Shown here: positions 55,959 to 64,000 of the stretch, in pieces
Numbering within the stretch: the first letter of the stretch is position 1
Layout of the letters: every line of letters begins with the position of its first letter
From: Bathymodiolus thermophilus thioautotrophic gill symbiont
Lineage (GTDB): Bacteria > Pseudomonadota > Gammaproteobacteria > PS1 > Pseudothioglobaceae
Direction of reading: 5' to 3'
DNA: 64,000 nucleotides
NCBI RefSeq assembly: GCF_003711265.1
Contig: NZ_CP024634.1
Span: 496,001 to 560,000, forward strand
Made by a program: the position numbers and the translations under genes
The notes under the pieces: model-generated
What the model was told of the DNA's origin: nothing
Database searches by the model: none
Seen by the model: only the letters and a program-made list of their open reading frames with translations

Positions 55959-56299
55959 TGAATACTAAGGTCAATGAAATTATTAATATTGCCATTGGGA
56001 CTTTATCAGTCTTGGTGCAACGCATTCAGAATAGAATGATAAAGGTGGGTAAAAATATGGCGGCGTATAAATGGCAACAACACAGAAAGACAAATGGCGG
56101 AAGTTTATGTGTTCTTGAGACAAAGGTTATTAAAAGAGACCTTTGCATAAATATGAATAATCATCAAGAATCCTCGTCTCACCCACTTGGTAATTTTTTA
56201 AACCCAGCCTTAGTCCTGCTAAGACAAGGTTTAAGAAAATCACCAAGTGGGCAAAAATTGAATTTTGCTAATCATCCATATTTATGCAAAGGTCTCTAA
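55958..56299 (+). CDS. Small unknown protein between nuoI and nuoJ, C-terminus replaced by a MITE
   Basis: 113 aa, start overlapping the nuoI stop (TAATG), which suggests real coupled translation. The first ~59 residues are native, basic and partly hydrophobic (NEIINIAIGTLSVLVQRI, then KVGKNMAAYKWQQHRKT). From about residue 60 the protein is read from MITE copy B. Removing the element and one target duplication gives a frame that ends six codons later (about 63 aa). I do not recognise the family and no complex I role can be assigned. It could also be a non-functional spacer frame. Confidence 0.45.
   Translation: MNTKVNEIINIAIGTLSVLVQRIQNRMIKVGKNMAAYKWQQHRKTNGGSLCVLETKVIKRDLCINMNNHQESSSHPLGNFLNPALVLLRQGLRKSPSGQKLNFANHPYLCKGL
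56136..56296 (+). mobile_element. Intact 161-bp palindromic MITE (copy B) inside the nuo operon
   Basis: It starts GAGACCTTTGCATAAATATG and ends in the reverse complement of this pattern, with internal arms CCCACTTGGTAATTTTTTAA and a near-complement. TAAAA flanks it at 56131-56135 and 56297-56301, a 5-bp target duplication. It is nearly identical to copy A in the opposite orientation, so both moved recently. Co-transcribed with nuo, it would form a long RNA hairpin between nuoI and nuoJ. Confidence 0.9.
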
Positions 56300-56324
56300 A
56301 AAAAGTAATTAATAAAGGTAGGTT

Positions 56325-56939
56325 ATGACATTTGATCAAATATTATTTTATGTTTTCTCGTTTTGGTTTATTGCCAGTTCGTTAGCAATGATTTTTTCGC
56401 GTAATGCAGCAAAAGCTGTGTTATTTTTAATTTTGTCTTTCTTTTCTGCAGCAAGTATTTGGATTTTATTGGAAGCAGAGTTTTTGGCAATTACTTTAAT
56501 TTTGGTGTATGTTGGTGCGGTGATGGTGCTGTTTTTGTTCGTCATTAAGATGCTGAATATTGATAAATCTACCCTGCGAGCGAAGTTTGCAGGGTATTTG
56601 CCACTGGGTTTGGTTGTGGCAATCATTATTGTGGCTGAAATGGCATTGGTATTGGGCTCTAATCAATTTGGTTTAGAGGTAATAGCAGCACCAGAAAGGC
56701 ATGCAGCGGATTATAGTAATATTACCGTTTTGGCAATGCAACTTTATACTGATTATGTGTATCCGTTTGAATTGGCGGCGGTATTGTTGTTAATTGCAAT
56801 TATTGCAGCGATTACCTTGGTGCATAGAAACGAAGGCAATCGCAAGAGTCAAAATATTGCAGAGCAGGTTGGCGTTAAAGCCAAAGACAGAGTGCGCTTG
56901 GTTTCCATTGCGACGCCGAATAAGGGAGAAAAATCATGA
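56325..56939 (+). CDS. nuoJ: NuoJ, complex I membrane subunit
   Basis: 204 aa with five membrane helices; [18 protein letters not shown] near 59-76 is the conserved third helix with its functional pi-bulge region. The start follows AAAGGTAGGTT. The hydrophilic C-terminus (~165-204) is longer than the helical core needs but is within family variation. It overlaps nuoK by ATGA. Confidence 0.95.
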   Translation: MTFDQILFYVFSFWFIASSLAMIFSRNAAKAVLFLILSFFSAASIWILLEAEFLAITLILVYVGAVMVLFLFVIKMLNIDKSTLRAKFAGYLPLGLVVAIIIVAEMALVLGSNQFGLEVIAAPERHAADYSNITVLAMQLYTDYVYPFELAAVLLLIAIIAAITLVHRNEGNRKSQNIAEQVGVKAKDRVRLVSIATPNKGEKS

Positions 56940-57241
56940 TTAGTTTGAGTGATTATTTAATTTTGAGTGCCATTATTTTTTGCATTGGCTTGGTTGGTAT
57001 TTTTGTCAATCGAACCAATATTATTACTTTATTAATGTGTGTTGAGTTGATTTTGGTGGCAGTCAATACGAATTTTATTGCTTTTTCTCATTTTTTAGGC
57101 AATGAGGCGGGGCAGATTTTTGTTTTCTTTATTTTAACGGTGGCAGCGGCAGAAGTTGCAATTGGGTTGGCGATTCTAACTTTATTGTTTAGAAACAAAG
57201 GCTCTATTAGTGTTGATGTTACTAATAGTTTGAAAGGATGA
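56936..57241 (+). CDS. nuoK: NuoK, complex I membrane subunit
   Basis: 101 aa with three helices and the conserved acidic residues of the proton path ([14 protein letters not shown] near 36-49 and [11 protein letters not shown] near 71-81). In a normal operon nuoL would follow at once; here the TGA stop is the first half of a 15-bp repeat that begins the restriction-modification insert. Confidence 0.97.
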   Translation: MISLSDYLILSAIIFCIGLVGIFVNRTNIITLLMCVELILVAVNTNFIAFSHFLGNEAGQIFVFFILTVAAAEVAIGLAILTLLFRNKGSISVDVTNSLKG

Positions 57242-57253
57242 TTATGGAAAATT
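57239..57253 (+). repeat. Left copy of 15-bp direct repeat flanking the R-M insert
   Basis: TGATTATGGAAAATT, repeated exactly at 59103-59117. It contains the nuoK stop and the start of the endonuclease gene. Deleting one copy with the intervening 1,849 bp would rejoin nuoK directly to nuoL. Confidence 0.9.
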
Positions 57254-58023
57254 CAGCAGATTATTTTAAAAAATATCGTTTAGAATTGGGATTTTCTAAT
57301 CAGGATGATGCTAAGTCTTTTTTAGCAGTAAAAGACATTAAACCTGATATAGATTATGCGTATATAGAACTTCTTAACAAGCAGTTAATTGAAATTTTAG
57401 AGAACCTTAATAAAATATTGGTTGACGACTTAAAAAATAATAATTTAGATTTATTTAGTAAGGAATACATTGCCCGCCCTTATAAAATTCTTAAAAATAA
57501 TGACATGATATTAAAACTAAACAACCAAGGCAGAAGGCCAGAACAGGTTTTGTTTTCATGGTTAAGAGGATTTGCTCTTGTAGAATTATTTAAACCTATT
57601 TTTGCCAAACTATTTGAAATAGATGCGAATCTAATGACTAATATTGGTGATGATGATTTAAAAAATATCGATACTTTTAAAAGAACACCAACAGCAGATT
57701 TACAAATCCAAAAGAATGGAGAGGTTATTAATATTGAAGTGCAGGCTGGATTTCAAGGTGTTAATGACATTAAAGAACATAAAGTAAGAGAAGCTAAAAA
57801 AGTTTTTCAAAATGAAAACATCAAAACTGTTTGTATACATATAGATGTTTTTAATGGTCAAGTTGCTTTTATTAGATTAGATAGCATTAAAGACAATGAT
57901 GTTAATTTTGTAACAAGACAACAAATGGAAGGACAGAGTGTTTTTTCTATCGATCAAAGCTATTTTAAATGGCGGTTATTAGATGCTTTGCCGTCATTAA
58001 AAAATTTGGGGTTAGATATATGA
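57244..58023 (+). CDS. Putative type II restriction endonuclease (PD-(D/E)xK-like)
   Basis: 259 aa from ATG 57244, chosen because GAAAGGA lies at ideal spacing; an ATG at 57238 has no room for a ribosome site. The family is not recognised by name. It is paired with a C5-cytosine methyltransferase (overlap ATGA), the usual layout of a type II system. A PD-(D/E)xK-like site is plausible at TPTADLQI (D152) and INIEVQAGF (E165, Q167), an E-x-Q variant like that of BglII. An Arg-rich NNQGRRPEQVLFSWLRGF lies near 93-110. The coding strand is A-rich, unlike the G/T-rich nuo genes around it, consistent with transfer. The recognition site is unknown. A cytosine-system partner of another type is a less likely alternative. 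Confidence 0.65.
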   Translation: MENSADYFKKYRLELGFSNQDDAKSFLAVKDIKPDIDYAYIELLNKQLIEILENLNKILVDDLKNNNLDLFSKEYIARPYKILKNNDMILKLNNQGRRPEQVLFSWLRGFALVELFKPIFAKLFEIDANLMTNIGDDDLKNIDTFKRTPTADLQIQKNGEVINIEVQAGFQGVNDIKEHKVREAKKVFQNENIKTVCIHIDVFNGQVAFIRLDSIKDNDVNFVTRQQMEGQSVFSIDQSYFKWRLLDALPSLKNLGLDI

Positions 58024-59105
58024 ATGATTTATATGCAGTAGAATTATTCTCAGGCGCTGGTGGCTTAAGTTTAGGACTAAATAAAGCAGGATTTAAAGTT
58101 GTTTTGGCGAATGAAATAGAAAAAGATTTTGCGCAAACTTATGTGAATAATCATCCAAATACAAAAATGCTTAATGGTGACATTCGTAAAATCGATTTTA
58201 AGAAAGAATTGCAAAAACTTAATATTAAAAATATTTCTCTCGTTTCAGGTGGCCCACCTTGTCAAGGATTTAGCACTTTGGGTTCTAAAAATGAAAAGGA
58301 CAGTCGCAACAATCTTTTTTATGAATTTTTAAGAGTTGTGACTCAACTAAATCCAAATTATGTAATATTTGAGAATGTTGCAGGCTTTAAAACCATGTAT
58401 CAAGGTAAGGTTTATAAAGAACTGTTATCAAAACTAGATAATTTAGGCTTTAATAGTGCCACAACTATCTTAGATGTTTCTGATTTTGGATTGCCGCAAA
58501 AACGATTAAGAACAATCGTTTTAGCTTGGAAAAAAGAGCTGAATAAAGTATTTCTACCAACTGCAACACATTTGTTTGGCAAGATATCCTTAATAGAGGC
58601 TATTTCTGATTTGCCACCTATTAAAACAAACGGATCATCGAAAAAATATCATCAAGTTGTTAATCGTTATCAAGAAAAATTAAGAGGGAATTGTCAAATA
58701 CTAACTGAACATAATGCTTCTAACTATGGCGCAAAAATGCAAGAAATTTTATCGCTTGTGCCCCAAGGTGGTTCAGTTAATGATTTACCAAAAAGATTGA
58801 GGCCAAAAAGTTATTTTAGTAATACCTATGCTAGATTATTGCCTTATACAGTTGCTCCAACGATTACCAGGAACTTTGGAACACCTTCTTCTTCAAGGTG
58901 TATTCATCCTTTTCAAAATAGAGCTTTAAGCACCAGAGAAGGGGCAAGGCTACAAGGTTTCCCCGACAATTATGTGTTTTATGGTAGCAAAACTTCTAAA
59001 AATTTACAAATTGGCAACGCTGTTCCGCCAGTGTTAGGTGAGGTAATAGGACAACAAATTATTAATAGTATGCAAAATTTTGTTAAACAAAAGATGGTGA
59101 ATTGA
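58020..59105 (+). CDS. DNA (cytosine-5) methyltransferase
   Basis: 361 aa from ATG 58020, which overlaps the endonuclease stop; a longer frame from 57969 would add 17 residues that do not fit. Motif I is ELFSGAGGLSLGL (8-20), motif IV GGPPCQGF with catalytic Cys81, motif VI ENV (118-120), motif VIII QKRLR (160-164), and motif X GNAVPP (332-337). The target-recognition region lies at about 200-300. It methylates cytosine at the site cut by its neighbour, protecting host DNA. The stop TGA lies in the right copy of the 15-bp repeat that leads into nuoL. It has no promoter of its own that I can see, so it is probably expressed with nuo. Confidence 0.93.
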   Translation: MNDLYAVELFSGAGGLSLGLNKAGFKVVLANEIEKDFAQTYVNNHPNTKMLNGDIRKIDFKKELQKLNIKNISLVSGGPPCQGFSTLGSKNEKDSRNNLFYEFLRVVTQLNPNYVIFENVAGFKTMYQGKVYKELLSKLDNLGFNSATTILDVSDFGLPQKRLRTIVLAWKKELNKVFLPTATHLFGKISLIEAISDLPPIKTNGSSKKYHQVVNRYQEKLRGNCQILTEHNASNYGAKMQEILSLVPQGGSVNDLPKRLRPKSYFSNTYARLLPYTVAPTITRNFGTPSSSRCIHPFQNRALSTREGARLQGFPDNYVFYGSKTSKNLQIGNAVPPVLGEVIGQQIINSMQNFVKQKMVN

Positions 59106-59117
59106 TTATGGAAAATT
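59103..59117 (+). repeat. Right copy of 15-bp direct repeat flanking the R-M insert
   Basis: TGATTATGGAAAATT, exact match to 57239-57253. It spans the methyltransferase stop and the nuoL start. The nuoM start has a similar string (ATTATGGAAAATT at 61069-61081), so the repeat may be a start-site sequence common in this operon. Confidence 0.9.
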
Positions 59118-61069
59118 TTTACTTAACAATTGCACTTTCACCTTTATTGGGTGCTATGATTGCAGGCTTTTTTGGTCGCACACTAGGTCGCACAGCAACG
59201 CATACTATTACGGTTTTAGGCGTGCTGGTTTCTACGGTGCTGGCACTTATGGTTTTTAATTATCATGTGCTAGAACAAGGTGCGATTTTTAATCAAAATC
59301 TTTATACTTGGATGCAGATTGGTGGATTAAATATCAGCGTTGGATTTTTGGTGGATAATTTAACCGCAGTAATGTTGGTAGTGGTGTCATTTGTATCGTT
59401 AATGGTGCATATTTATACCATTGGCTATATGCACGATGACAAAGACTATACCAAATTTTTTAGTTATATTTCCTTGTTTACTTTTTCAATGTTTATGCTG
59501 GTTATGAGTAATAACTTTATGCAGTTGTTCTTTGGTTGGGAGGCGGTAGGCTTGGTTTCTTATTTATTGATTGGTTTTTGGCATCACAAAGAAAGTGCTG
59601 TTGAGGCGAATTTGAAAGCCTTTTTGGTGAATCGTGTGGGTGATTTTGGTTTTTTATTGGGCATTGGTTTGGTGTTGGCATTTAGCGGTTCACTTGATTA
59701 TGCAGAAGTTTTTTCCAGTCTCGATAACACGCTCAATCAACAACTTTGGGGTATGGATTTAATTACCGTGATTTGTTTGTTGCTATTCGTTGGTGCTATG
59801 GGAAAATCAGCGCAAGTGCCCCTCCATGTTTGGTTACCAGGTTCAATGGAAGGCCCTACGCCAATTTCAGCACTTATTCACGCTGCCACTATGGTAACAG
59901 CAGGTATATTTATGGTATCACGCATGTCGCCGATGTTTGAAATGAGCGATGTGGCACTTACTGTGGTTATGATTGTGGGTGCCATTACCGCTTTGTTTAT
60001 GGGATTGCTTGGCATTGTGCAGAATGACATTAAGAAAGTGGTGGCGTATTCCACTTTGTCGCAGTTGGGCTATATGACGGTTGCTTTGGGTGTGAGTGCT
60101 TATTCAGTGGCAATTTTTCATCTGATGACTCATGCATTTTTTAAGGCATTGTTATTCTTGGGTGCAGGTTCGGTGATTGTGGCAATGCATCACGAACAAG
60201 ACATTCGTAAGATGGGTGGTTTGCGTAAAAAAATGCCTATTACTTATTGGACAGGTTTGATTGGTACTTTGGCACTTATTGGCTTTCCGGGTTTTTCTGG
60301 GTTTTATTCAAAGGATATGATTATTGAAGCAGTGCATTTTTCTAATTTACCGTATGCCAATTGGGTTTATTATGCTGTGGTTGCAGGTGTTTTTATTACG
60401 GCGTTTTATTCATTTAGATTGTTTTTCTTGGTGTTTCACGGTGAGTCGCGTGTTGATTCTCATACTGAAAGCCATTTGCATGAGTCGCCGTTATCAATTA
60501 CGCTTCCGCTAATAATGTTAGCCATTCCTTCGGCAATTATTGGTTATTTTACGATTGAGCCGATGTTGTTTATGGGTTGGTTGGACAATGCTATTACCGT
60601 TACATCGAGTCATGTGTCAATGGCTGGGCTGAGTGATGGATTTCATGGGGCGACAGCGATGATTTTTCATGCCGTGCAAACTGTGCCATTTTGGATGATG
60701 ATTGGCGGTATTGTTACTGCTTGGGTGTTCTCAATTTATCGAACCAAGTGGGCGGACTGGGTGCAGAAAAAATTCTCTATTATTGATTATGTATTGCAAT
60801 CTTTATACGGATTTGATCGTTTTAATGAGATTGTATTTGTGCAGGGCATTAAGAAATTGGGTAATGTTTTATGGAAAGTTTCAGATTCTACCCTTATTGA
60901 TTCCATTATCGTAAACGGTAGCGCTAAGTTTGTTGGCTTTGTTGCTTCTATTGTTCGTCCCATTCAAACGGGCTATGTTTATCATTATGCCTTCTTTATG
61001 ATTTTTAGTTTATTAATTATTTTGACTTGGACGCTGTTTATGGGCGACAAGCCATTACTGGTGATTTAA
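59108..61069 (+). CDS. nuoL: NuoL, complex I antiporter-like subunit
   Basis: 653 aa, the largest proton-pumping subunit, with about 16 helices including a long lateral C-terminal helix. The antiporter core is visible in FFGWEAVGLVSYLLIGFWH near 140-158, and in LPGSMEGPTPISALIHAATM near 243-262 with functional Lys, His and Glu residues. ATG 59108 was chosen over an upstream in-frame TTG (59102) inside the methyltransferase end. Confidence 0.97.
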   Translation: MENFYLTIALSPLLGAMIAGFFGRTLGRTATHTITVLGVLVSTVLALMVFNYHVLEQGAIFNQNLYTWMQIGGLNISVGFLVDNLTAVMLVVVSFVSLMVHIYTIGYMHDDKDYTKFFSYISLFTFSMFMLVMSNNFMQLFFGWEAVGLVSYLLIGFWHHKESAVEANLKAFLVNRVGDFGFLLGIGLVLAFSGSLDYAEVFSSLDNTLNQQLWGMDLITVICLLLFVGAMGKSAQVPLHVWLPGSMEGPTPISALIHAATMVTAGIFMVSRMSPMFEMSDVALTVVMIVGAITALFMGLLGIVQNDIKKVVAYSTLSQLGYMTVALGVSAYSVAIFHLMTHAFFKALLFLGAGSVIVAMHHEQDIRKMGGLRKKMPITYWTGLIGTLALIGFPGFSGFYSKDMIIEAVHFSNLPYANWVYYAVVAGVFITAFYSFRLFFLVFHGESRVDSHTESHLHESPLSITLPLIMLAIPSAIIGYFTIEPMLFMGWLDNAITVTSSHVSMAGLSDGFHGATAMIFHAVQTVPFWMMIGGIVTAWVFSIYRTKWADWVQKKFSIIDYVLQSLYGFDRFNEIVFVQGIKKLGNVLWKVSDSTLIDSIIVNGSAKFVGFVASIVRPIQTGYVYHYAFFMIFSLLIILTWTLFMGDKPLLVI

Positions 61070-61071
61070 TT

Positions 61072-62577
61072 ATGGAAAATTCTATACTTAGTTTGTTAAT
61101 TTGGTTGCCAATTTTTGGTGGCGGATTGGTTGTTTTGTTGGGCAATGAGCGGGCAGTTACCGCTCGTTGGGTGAGTTTGGCGATTTCGATTTTGGTGTTT
61201 GTGATGTCGTTAAGTTTATGGACGGGCTTTGATTCATCAACACATTTGATGCAGTTTGTCGAAAAAAGCAGTTGGATTACACACTTTAACATTCATTATC
61301 ATTTGGGGGTTGATGGCATTTCTATGCCGTTGATTATTTTAACAACTTTTTCTACTATTTTAGTGATTGCCGCAGGTTGGGAAGTGATTCAAAAACGACC
61401 GGCACATTATATGGCGGCATTTTTGATAATGGAGGGTTTGATTATTGGTGTATTTTCCTCCCTTGATGCAATTTTGTTTTATGCTTTTTGGGAGGCGTCG
61501 CTTATTCCTATGTTGCTGATTGTGGGTATTTGGGGGGGTGATAATCGTGTTTATGCGGCGATTAAGTTCTTCTTGTATACTTTTTTAGGGTCGGTATTTA
61601 TGCTGCTGTCTTTGATTTATATGTATAACAAAAGTGGCTCGTTTTCAATTTTAGATATGCACGACCTTAGTTTGACAGTGGCAGAGCAGGCATGGATTTT
61701 TTGGGCATTCTTTATGGCATTTGCGGTGAAAGTGCCGATGTTCCCTGTGCATACTTGGCTACCTGATGCACATGTGCAGGCACCAACTGGTGGTTCTGTT
61801 ATTTTGGCGGCAATTATGTTGAAGATGGGTGGTTATGGTTTCTTCCGTTTTTCATTGCCAATCACGCCTGATGCATCTTTACAATTTTCGGGTGTAATGA
61901 TTGCCTTGTCATTGATTGCTATTGTTTATATTGGTTTTGTGGCTTTGGTGCAGCGAGATATGAAGAAATTGATTGCCTATTCGTCAATCTCACACATGGG
62001 TTTTGTTACGCTTGGTGTATTTGCTTTGTTTTTAGCTTACAATCCAAATAGTCCAGAAGGTGCATTTCTTGGCTTGGAAGGGGCAATGGTGCAAATGATT
62101 TCGCATGGCTTTATTTCAGCTGCCATGTTCTTGGTGGTTGGTGTGTTGTATGACCGTTTACACTCGAGAGAGATTTCAACTTATGGGGGCGTGATTAACA
62201 CCATGCCTAAGTTTACTGGTTTTGCTGTTTTATTTGCAATGGCGAATGTAGGATTGCCAGGTACCTCAGGTTTTGTGGGTGAATTTATGATAATTTTAGG
62301 CGCTGTGCAGGCGAATATTTGGTATGCCGTATTGGCAGCCACAACGCTGATTGTTGGTGCGGCTTATACGCTGTGGATGGTAAAACGAGTATTTTGGGGT
62401 AAAATTACCAACCCAGCTGTTCAAACGCTTAACGATATTAATGGCCGTGAATTTTCAATCTTAGCAATCTTGGCACTGGCTGTGCTAATTATGGGTTTAT
62501 ACCCACAACCAGTGATTGAGGTTATGCATGTTTCAATTGACCACTTATTACATCAGGCATTAGCCTCAAAATTATGA
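61072..62577 (+). CDS. nuoM: NuoM, complex I antiporter-like subunit
   Basis: 501 aa with about 14 helices. FWEASLIPMLLIVGIWGG near 142-159 holds the key Glu, and AVKVPMFPVHTWLPDAHVQAPT near 220-241 the conserved Lys and His. ATG 61072 was chosen over an in-frame ATG at 61027 inside nuoL. It overlaps nuoN by ATGA. Confidence 0.97.
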   Translation: MENSILSLLIWLPIFGGGLVVLLGNERAVTARWVSLAISILVFVMSLSLWTGFDSSTHLMQFVEKSSWITHFNIHYHLGVDGISMPLIILTTFSTILVIAAGWEVIQKRPAHYMAAFLIMEGLIIGVFSSLDAILFYAFWEASLIPMLLIVGIWGGDNRVYAAIKFFLYTFLGSVFMLLSLIYMYNKSGSFSILDMHDLSLTVAEQAWIFWAFFMAFAVKVPMFPVHTWLPDAHVQAPTGGSVILAAIMLKMGGYGFFRFSLPITPDASLQFSGVMIALSLIAIVYIGFVALVQRDMKKLIAYSSISHMGFVTLGVFALFLAYNPNSPEGAFLGLEGAMVQMISHGFISAAMFLVVGVLYDRLHSREISTYGGVINTMPKFTGFAVLFAMANVGLPGTSGFVGEFMIILGAVQANIWYAVLAATTLIVGAAYTLWMVKRVFWGKITNPAVQTLNDINGREFSILAILALAVLIMGLYPQPVIEVMHVSIDHLLHQALASKL

Positions 62578-64000
62578 TAAATACTTTCCAATTTGATACC
62601 ACTTCGTTAACGGCAATTGTGCCGGAAATCTTTTTATTAAGCGCCATTGTTATTGTCTTGTTATTAGATTTATTTTTAACCAAGCCATTCAAACAAGTTA
62701 CTTATTATTTAACGCAAATAAGTTTGTTTATTACTGGCGTATTAGCGTTTAATCTGATTGGACAGCCTGAAACCATTATTCTAGGAAACTCATTTGTATT
62801 GGATGATATGGCATCAGTGTTTAAAGTCTTTATGATGGTGGCAGCCATGGTAACAATGGTTTATTCACGCCATTATCTGTTGCAACATGCCTTATTTAGG
62901 GGCGAGTATTTTGTCTTGGTGATGTTGTCAGTATTGGGCATGATGGTGATGGTATCGGGTTATAGTTTGCTAACTTTGTATTTGGGTTTAGAGATTTTAT
63001 CTCTATCGCTTTACACATTAATCGCCATTGCTCGTAATAGGTCGGAAGCAGTTGAAGCGGCACTTAAATATTTTGTATTAGGCGCAATCGCATCAGGTTT
63101 GTTGTTGTATGGCATGAGTATGATTTATGGCATTAGTGGCAGTCTTAATATTGGCGAGGTTATGGCATTCTCCAGTGGTGCAACTTTAGCCTCAAGAGAC
63201 ATTTTGGTGCTTAATTTTGGCCTGGTGTTTTTGGTTATTGGCATTGCCTTTAAACTGGGCGCTGTGCCGTTTCACATGTGGGTGCCAGATGTATATCAAG
63301 GTGCACCAACTTTGGTAACAATGTTTATCGCAACTGTACCAAAAATTGCCGCAGTTGCAATGTTGGTGCGTTTGTTGGTTGATGGCTTGGGGACGATGCA
63401 AACTTATTGGTCAGATTTGTTTATGATGTTGGCAATTTTGTCTATTGCATTAGGCTCAATTGTCGCATTACTACAAACTAACATCAAGCGCCTGCTGGCC
63501 TATTCCACCATCTCCCATATTGGCTTTGTTTTATTAGGTTTTTCCACAGGCGTGATCGGCGGTTATGGCGCAGCAGTATTCTATATTTTGGCGTATGTAT
63601 TAATGAGTTTAGCAGCATTTGGCATTATCATTTTGCTCAACAAAAAAGGCTTTGAAGCAGATTTGATCAGCGACTACAAAGGGCTCAGTAAGCACTCACC
63701 TTGGTTCGCCCTAATGATGCTAATTGTAATGTTATCAATGGCAGGTATGCCACCATTCATCGGCTTTTATGCAAAATTATTTGTCTTGCAACAAGTCGTT
63801 TCTAATGGCATGATTGTGGTAGCAATTATTGCCGTTGTGTTTGCTGTTATCAGTGCTTATTATTATCTACAAATTATCAAATCTATGTATTTTGAAGCAC
63901 CTGATAAAGAAATCAGCATCTCAGCACCGATAGACATAAAGCTGATTCTATCTATTAACGCTGTGCTGATTTTGGTGGTGGGTTTGTTCCCAGATTTTTG
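62574..64000 (+). CDS. nuoN: NuoN, complex I antiporter-like subunit (3' end beyond window)
   Basis: 475 codons are present; the last few helices are missing at the right edge. The start ATGATAAAT overlaps the nuoM stop. LGLEILSLSLYTLIA near 141-155 contains the key Glu, and GIAFKLGAVPFHMWVPDVYQ near 222-241 the conserved Lys and His. The last membrane subunit of the operon, in normal order. Confidence 0.96.
   Translation, partial: MINTFQFDTTSLTAIVPEIFLLSAIVIVLLLDLFLTKPFKQVTYYLTQISLFITGVLAFNLIGQPETIILGNSFVLDDMASVFKVFMMVAAMVTMVYSRHYLLQHALFRGEYFVLVMLSVLGMMVMVSGYSLLTLYLGLEILSLSLYTLIAIARNRSEAVEAALKYFVLGAIASGLLLYGMSMIYGISGSLNIGEVMAFSSGATLASRDILVLNFGLVFLVIGIAFKLGAVPFHMWVPDVYQGAPTLVTMFIATVPKIAAVAMLVRLLVDGLGTMQTYWSDLFMMLAILSIALGSIVALLQTNIKRLLAYSTISHIGFVLLGFSTGVIGGYGAAVFYILAYVLMSLAAFGIIILLNKKGFEADLISDYKGLSKHSPWFALMMLIVMLSMAGMPPFIGFYAKLFVLQQVVSNGMIVVAIIAVVFAVISAYYYLQIIKSMYFEAPDKEISISAPIDIKLILSINAVLILVVGLFPDF

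Noticed and set aside
57969-58019. N-terminal extension of the methyltransferase
   Set aside because: It overlaps the endonuclease; the family N-terminus and ATGA overlap support ATG 58020.

Overview
The window comes from an AT-rich gammaproteobacterium. The housekeeping content fits this: a full-order nuo operon (nuoA onward; nuoN runs off the right edge), the yhdP-tldD pair, surE, clpA and argB. Low GC, short intergenic gaps, a PyrK-type subunit, a large surface adhesin and scattered small transposon relics would suit a SUP05/Thioglobus-type sulfur-oxidising symbiont, but no marker gene here proves that, so the assignment is inference.

Bases 1-27151 are one uninterrupted minus-strand reading frame that runs off the left edge: a Bap/LapA-like Ig-repeat surface protein of at least 9,050 residues. 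It has a short Bap-type N-terminal domain, a helical or coiled-coil stretch, about 1,150 residues of assorted Ig-like domains, then 12 nearly identical tandem units of about 551 aa (1,650-1,656 bp). After these come more Ig domains, a lectin/SPRY-like insert, and the start of another copy of part of the repeat unit.

Bases 27.6-37.5 kb on the plus strand hold clpA (probably leaderless, no clpS), surE, a phosphoethanolamine-transferase-like sulfatase-fold enzyme, and a copper-handling set: small Cys/His/Met-rich exported protein, lipoprotein cytochrome c, Tat-exported multicopper oxidase and CopA-type ATPase. Next come argB-pyrK-yggS (overlapping), a TraT-family lipoprotein, a single-domain asparaginase-like protein, yhdP and tldD.

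Bases 45.8-47.2 kb are the most interesting small locus. Four tandem short genes share a 16-residue leader ending in a Gly-Gly motif and have hydrophobic cores, so they look like exported bacteriocin-type peptides. The fourth is frameshifted exactly at the GG motif. A broken TolC-family gene follows, which suggests a decaying peptide-export cassette.

Bases 47.5-64.0 kb are the nuo operon. It carries two insertions: a 161-bp palindromic MITE-like element between nuoI and nuoJ, and a two-gene restriction-modification system placed exactly between nuoK and nuoL and bounded by a 15-bp direct repeat. Five copies (two intact, three decayed) of the same MITE family occur at 32.3, 40.0, 40.3, 47.4 and 56.1 kb. 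The two intact ones have 5-bp target duplications. No tRNA, rRNA or CRISPR array was seen.
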